Assembly (NCBI GenBank): GCA_023429275.1
Contig: JAEYWB010000042.1
Coordinates: 1 to 18,170, forward strand
Origin: Planctomycetota bacterium
GTDB lineage: Bacteria > Planctomycetota > Planctomycetia > Planctomycetales > Planctomycetaceae
DNA length: 18,170 nt
Direction: 5' to 3'
Shown here: piece by piece, positions 16,074 through 18,170 of the stretch
Layout: the number at the start of each line of letters is the position of its first letter
Position numbering within the stretch: the stretch's first letter is position 1
Translations under genes and position numbers: made by a program
The notes under the pieces: generated by a model
Seen by the model: only the letters and a program-made list of their open reading frames with translations
Told to the model about the DNA's origin: nothing
Databases searched by the model: none

Positions 16074-16814
16074 CTACTTGTTCCGGGTCTCGGCGGCAGA
16101 GACGAACGGAGGGGCCGTCTTCTTCTCGGATTCGGTTCCCCAGACCCGCACGCGGGTCACTTTGCCGGTGTCGTCGAACGAGCCGAAGCCGACCCAGCCT
16201 TTGCCGAAGTTCTTGTCGTTCGCCTCCATGATCGGGCTCGCGAGGTCGTCGAAATAGACCTTGATCGTCCCGTCCGACACGCGGCGCTCGACCCGGACCT
16301 TGTGCCACACATCGAGCCCCCAGTTGTTCCCGACGTTGGTCTTTGTCGAGATCTTGAGACGGGGGTTCTTGTTCACGATGAAGATCTGGTTGGCGTGGTC
16401 GTCCCCCTTCGTGGCGATGTGCGTGTAGTAGAACTGGTCGGGCTTCTCGAAGCCGAAGAAGATCACCATGTCCCGGTGGCCGTACTCCTTACCGGTCTGC
16501 AGGCACTCCGCCTCGATGATGCAGTCGCCGAACGTCTGGTCGCCGATGAGGGCGATGTTGAACGGGGAGCGGACGGCGGGCTTGTACTTGCTCTGCTTGT
16601 GCAGTTCGAGAGCGGGCGGGTCCTTATCCGTCGCGGGAGCAAGCCGCCACGCCGCCGCATCGCTCATGACGAAATCCGTCAGCGCATCGGGCTTCGAGAA
16701 GTCCTGGCTGTAGAGGAGACGGTATGACTCGGGAACGCCGGCAGGCCGATCCTCGGCGAACGCGGTCGACGCCAGGGAGAGAAAGGAGAGCGCAACCGTG
16801 AGGAGCGAGCGCAT
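16074..16814 (-). CDS. Secreted LamG/DUF1080-like beta-sandwich protein
   Basis: I start this 246-residue protein at the ATG at 16814, which opens a standard signal peptide: MRSLLTVALSFLSLASTAFA, cleaved after AFA before EDRPAG. An in-frame extension to 16940 is arginine-rich and would bury the signal. The mature part resembles the concanavalin A-like fold of DUF1080 / 3-keto-disaccharide hydrolase and LamG proteins: LLYSQDFSKPDALTDFVM near the start, FGDCIIEAECLQTG (96-109), FYYTHIATKGDDHANQIFIV (128-147), WHKVRVERRVSDGTIKVYFD (170-189) and GWVGFGSFDDTGKVTRVRVW (206-225). Such domains in Planctomycetota are often periplasmic or secreted and bind or cleave carbohydrate, but no catalytic residues can be assigned here. 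It is convergent with the mutarotase gene, 116 bases away, with no strong terminator between them. Confidence 0.75.
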   Translation of the reverse strand: MRSLLTVALSFLSLASTAFAEDRPAGVPESYRLLYSQDFSKPDALTDFVMSDAAAWRLAPATDKDPPALELHKQSKYKPAVRSPFNIALIGDQTFGDCIIEAECLQTGKEYGHRDMVIFFGFEKPDQFYYTHIATKGDDHANQIFIVNKNPRLKISTKTNVGNNWGLDVWHKVRVERRVSDGTIKVYFDDLASPIMEANDKNFGKGWVGFGSFDDTGKVTRVRVWGTESEKKTAPPFVSAAETRNK

Positions 16815-16933
16815 GGCAGTTCTTCGTTGCGGAAGGAATCGGAGGTGGAACGCCGCCATTCTGCGGAACAGGCTCGTCACATAGAAGCGGCGGCGAAAAA
16901 TTCTGGACGCCCGTGGTGTGGAAGGAAGGAGTT

Positions 16934-17040
16934 GAACCACGAAGACACGAAGAATTCACAAAGCCAGCCATCCCCTACGCGGCTCTCTGCTTCTTCTTCG
17001 TCTTCCTTCGTGTCTTGGTGCTTGGTGTCTTGGTGGTGAA
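16934..17040. repeat. CACGAAGA-type repeat hairpin between two genes
   Basis: The left arm begins AACCACGAAGACACGAAG (from about 16935) and the right arm (about 16991-17037) reads as the complement of the same kind of array: on the minus strand TTCACCACCAAGACACCAAG, then further CACCAAG and ACACGAAGG units. Both arms repeat an 8-9 base unit (CACGAAGA and CACCAAGA variants), so pairing is imperfect and can slip. It lies between the repair-fusion stop and the start of the secreted protein gene, both on the minus strand. From memory, translations of such arrays (NHEDTK-like peptides) are often annotated as false proteins in Planctomycetota and related phyla. Confidence 0.8.
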
Positions 17041-17089
17041 TCTCCCTCTTCCGATCGACCAGGAGACCCCGGAGCACAAACCGGAGCAC

Positions 17090-18064
17090 TCAAGCCCCGC
17101 GTCCCTTCGAGAGCCGGTCCGCGTGGTAGATCGGTTCCGGGACACGGTGGTCGCGGAATGTCGAAAGCGTGATCCGGGTCGCGTCCTCGATTCCCAGGAG
17201 ATTCCCCGGCGAGACGAAGATCGGCTTCGCCGAGCCGGTTGCCGGGGCGATCGCGGCTCCGAGCAGTTCGTCTCCGTCCATGACCGCGGAGGGGACCAGA
17301 GGTTCGAGGTCGCCGACGATTTGCCCGCAGAGCCGCGACTTCGTGACGCCGATCGTCGGAACTTCCGCCAGCAGGCCGAAGGTTGCCGCGATCCCCGCCC
17401 GCCGCGGATGGAGGATGCCGTTGCCGTCGATCATGACGACCTCCCCGGCCCGGTCCTCCGCCAGCACCTCCCGCCAGAGCGCCTCGAGGACCGGCAGCTC
17501 GCGGAAGGTGAGGTAGCCCGGGATATAGGGGAACGTCACGGCCGTCTCGATCGTCCTCGACCAGAGGAGTTCGAGCGTGTCGGCGTCGAGCAGTGCGTAC
17601 GCTCCGAGGGCGATGCCGGGCCTGGGATAGGCGACATCGAGCGCCCCGATTGTCGGGGGACGGATCCCCGTTGCCGCGAGCGACAGCCGGGTCGGCACGG
17701 AGTTCTGGAAGTCGCGGAGCCGTTCGAGCGGCCCGGGCCCTGGCGGGAACGTGGCCCAGATCAGCCCGGCCGGGACGGCCTCGTCGACAACCGGAACACC
17801 CTCCGTCTGAAGCCGCTCCGCCTTCCGCTCGCTCCCGCCGTCGCCGTAGAGGCCGATCGCCCCGCCCGCCCGGACGACTCGATGGCACCGGCACTCGGAG
17901 GTGTGCTGATGGTCCAGCAGCAGTTCCGCGACGGAGGCGGCCCCTTTGACGTCGCCGAGCCGCCGCGCGATGTCTCCATACGTCGTGACCTGCCCGGGCG
18001 GAACCTGATCCACCAGCCGCCAGATCTCGGCGGCCAGGTCGGGAACGTCAATCCAGGAAGACAC
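17090..18064 (-). CDS. Alkyltransferase-like domain fused to endonuclease V (DNA repair)
   Basis: The 324-residue protein starts at GTG 18064, which has GAGGT five bases upstream; the GTG at 18118 lies inside a hairpin stem. Residues 8-95 match the DNA-binding and active-site domain of O6-alkylguanine-DNA alkyltransferases: PPGQVTTYGDIARRLG (22-37) and RCHRVVRAGG (59-68) with acceptor cysteine C60. Residues about 115-320 are endonuclease V, which nicks DNA one base 3' of deaminated adenine (inosine): ALDVAYPRPG (D143), PYIPGYLTFRE (179-189; wedge and E189), DGNGILHPR (D213, H219) and TIGVTKSRL (K242), so the metal and catalytic residues are complete. A fusion in this order is known from the archaeon Ferroplasma acidarmanus, where both activities were shown. 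Here the RAVG arginine-finger block reads ASVA (43-46) and the usual PCHR is RCHR, so methyl-transfer activity is uncertain. No neighbour is related to repair. Confidence 0.93.
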   Translation of the reverse strand: MSSWIDVPDLAAEIWRLVDQVPPGQVTTYGDIARRLGDVKGAASVAELLLDHQHTSECRCHRVVRAGGAIGLYGDGGSERKAERLQTEGVPVVDEAVPAGLIWATFPPGPGPLERLRDFQNSVPTRLSLAATGIRPPTIGALDVAYPRPGIALGAYALLDADTLELLWSRTIETAVTFPYIPGYLTFRELPVLEALWREVLAEDRAGEVVMIDGNGILHPRRAGIAATFGLLAEVPTIGVTKSRLCGQIVGDLEPLVPSAVMDGDELLGAAIAPATGSAKPIFVSPGNLLGIEDATRITLSTFRDHRVPEPIYHADRLSKGRGA

Positions 18065-18069
18065 TCGGC

Positions 18070-18074
18070 ACCTC
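18070..18074 (-). promoter_or_regulatory. Ribosome binding site for the repair fusion
   Basis: On the minus strand GAGGT stands five bases before the GTG at 18064. It supports that start over the GTG at 18118, which would add 18 residues (several hydrophobic or arginine) unrelated to the alkyltransferase domain. Confidence 0.5.
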
Positions 18075-18109
18075 GCGAAGGGACGCCGAATTGTCACCCC
18101 TTCAAACAG

Positions 18110-18137
18110 GAAGACCACCGCGCGGGCGGTGGTCTTC
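18110..18137 (-). terminator. Strong terminator-like hairpin
   Basis: GAAGACCACCGC (18110-18121) pairs perfectly with GCGGTGGTCTTC (18126-18137) around a four-base loop, a 12-bp GC-rich stem. On the minus strand it is followed by CTGTTTG, a short T-rich stretch, so it probably ends transcription of a minus-strand gene that lies beyond the window and insulates the repair fusion. A second small stem, CGACGA/TCGTCG (18137-18142 and 18146-18151, 3-base loop), abuts it. The plus-strand side has no T-run. Confidence 0.65.
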
Positions 18138-18170
18138 GACGACTTTCGTCGGGAACTCGCCCGGGCTTAA

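Noticed and set aside
16827..17039. Short frames across the CACGAAGA hairpin, including an NHEDTK peptide
   Set aside because: The peptide only reflects the repeat unit and both strands give similar false frames; no start signal was seen.
18065..18118. Eighteen-codon N-terminal extension of the repair fusion to GTG 18118
   Set aside because: That GTG lies inside the 12-bp hairpin stem and lacks a ribosome site; the GTG at 18064 has one.

Overview
The window looks like chromosomal DNA from a high-GC member of the Planctomycetota, probably a Planctomycetales relative. The reasoning is by gene content: a DUF1559 protein tail ending in the H-X9-DG motif, a Tat-exported ceramidase-like enzyme of a kind common in that phylum, a secreted LamG/DUF1080-like protein, and two intergenic hairpins built from CACAGAG-type and CACGAAGA-type short repeats. 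No rRNA, tRNA, CRISPR array, transposase or phage gene was seen.

Left part (1-5435): the last 43 codons of a DUF1559 protein (+), then an intergenic repeat region (about 195-330). Next comes a minus-strand gene encoding a minimal protein-kinase-like domain fused to a PP2C phosphatase. It is divergent from a Tat-signal ceramidase-like hydrolase (+), which is followed by a membrane acyltransferase-3/SGNH fusion (+) of the kind that O-acylates surface glycans.

Centre (5439-15130, all minus strand): a 52-residue, almost wholly hydrophobic protein with an excellent Shine-Dalgarno site, then a 2970-residue cyclic beta-1,2-glucan synthase (NdvB/ChvB/Cgs type) that fills half the window, then a small DUF1294 membrane protein. 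The synthase carries an N-terminal helical region, a GT84 glucosyltransferase embedded in membrane segments, a glycoamylase-like (GH189-type) cyclisation domain and a duplicated GH94-type C-terminal half. The gene order suggests a cell-envelope glucan locus. The acyltransferase lies tail to tail with this block and could modify its product, but that link is inference.

Right part (15131-18170): a 380-base region rich in inverted repeats precedes a RbsD/FucU-type sugar mutarotase (+). It converges on a secreted beta-sandwich protein (-). A CACGAAGA-type repeat hairpin separates that gene from a fused DNA-repair protein (-) with an N-terminal O6-alkylguanine-DNA alkyltransferase DNA-binding domain and a C-terminal endonuclease V with all catalytic residues. 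The window ends in a strong 12-bp terminator-like hairpin.

The items most worth following up are the kinase-phosphatase fusion, the small membrane protein upstream of the glucan synthase, the alkyltransferase-endonuclease V fusion that appears to lack an arginine finger, and the two repeat-hairpin families. I did not find a clearly new multi-gene system.
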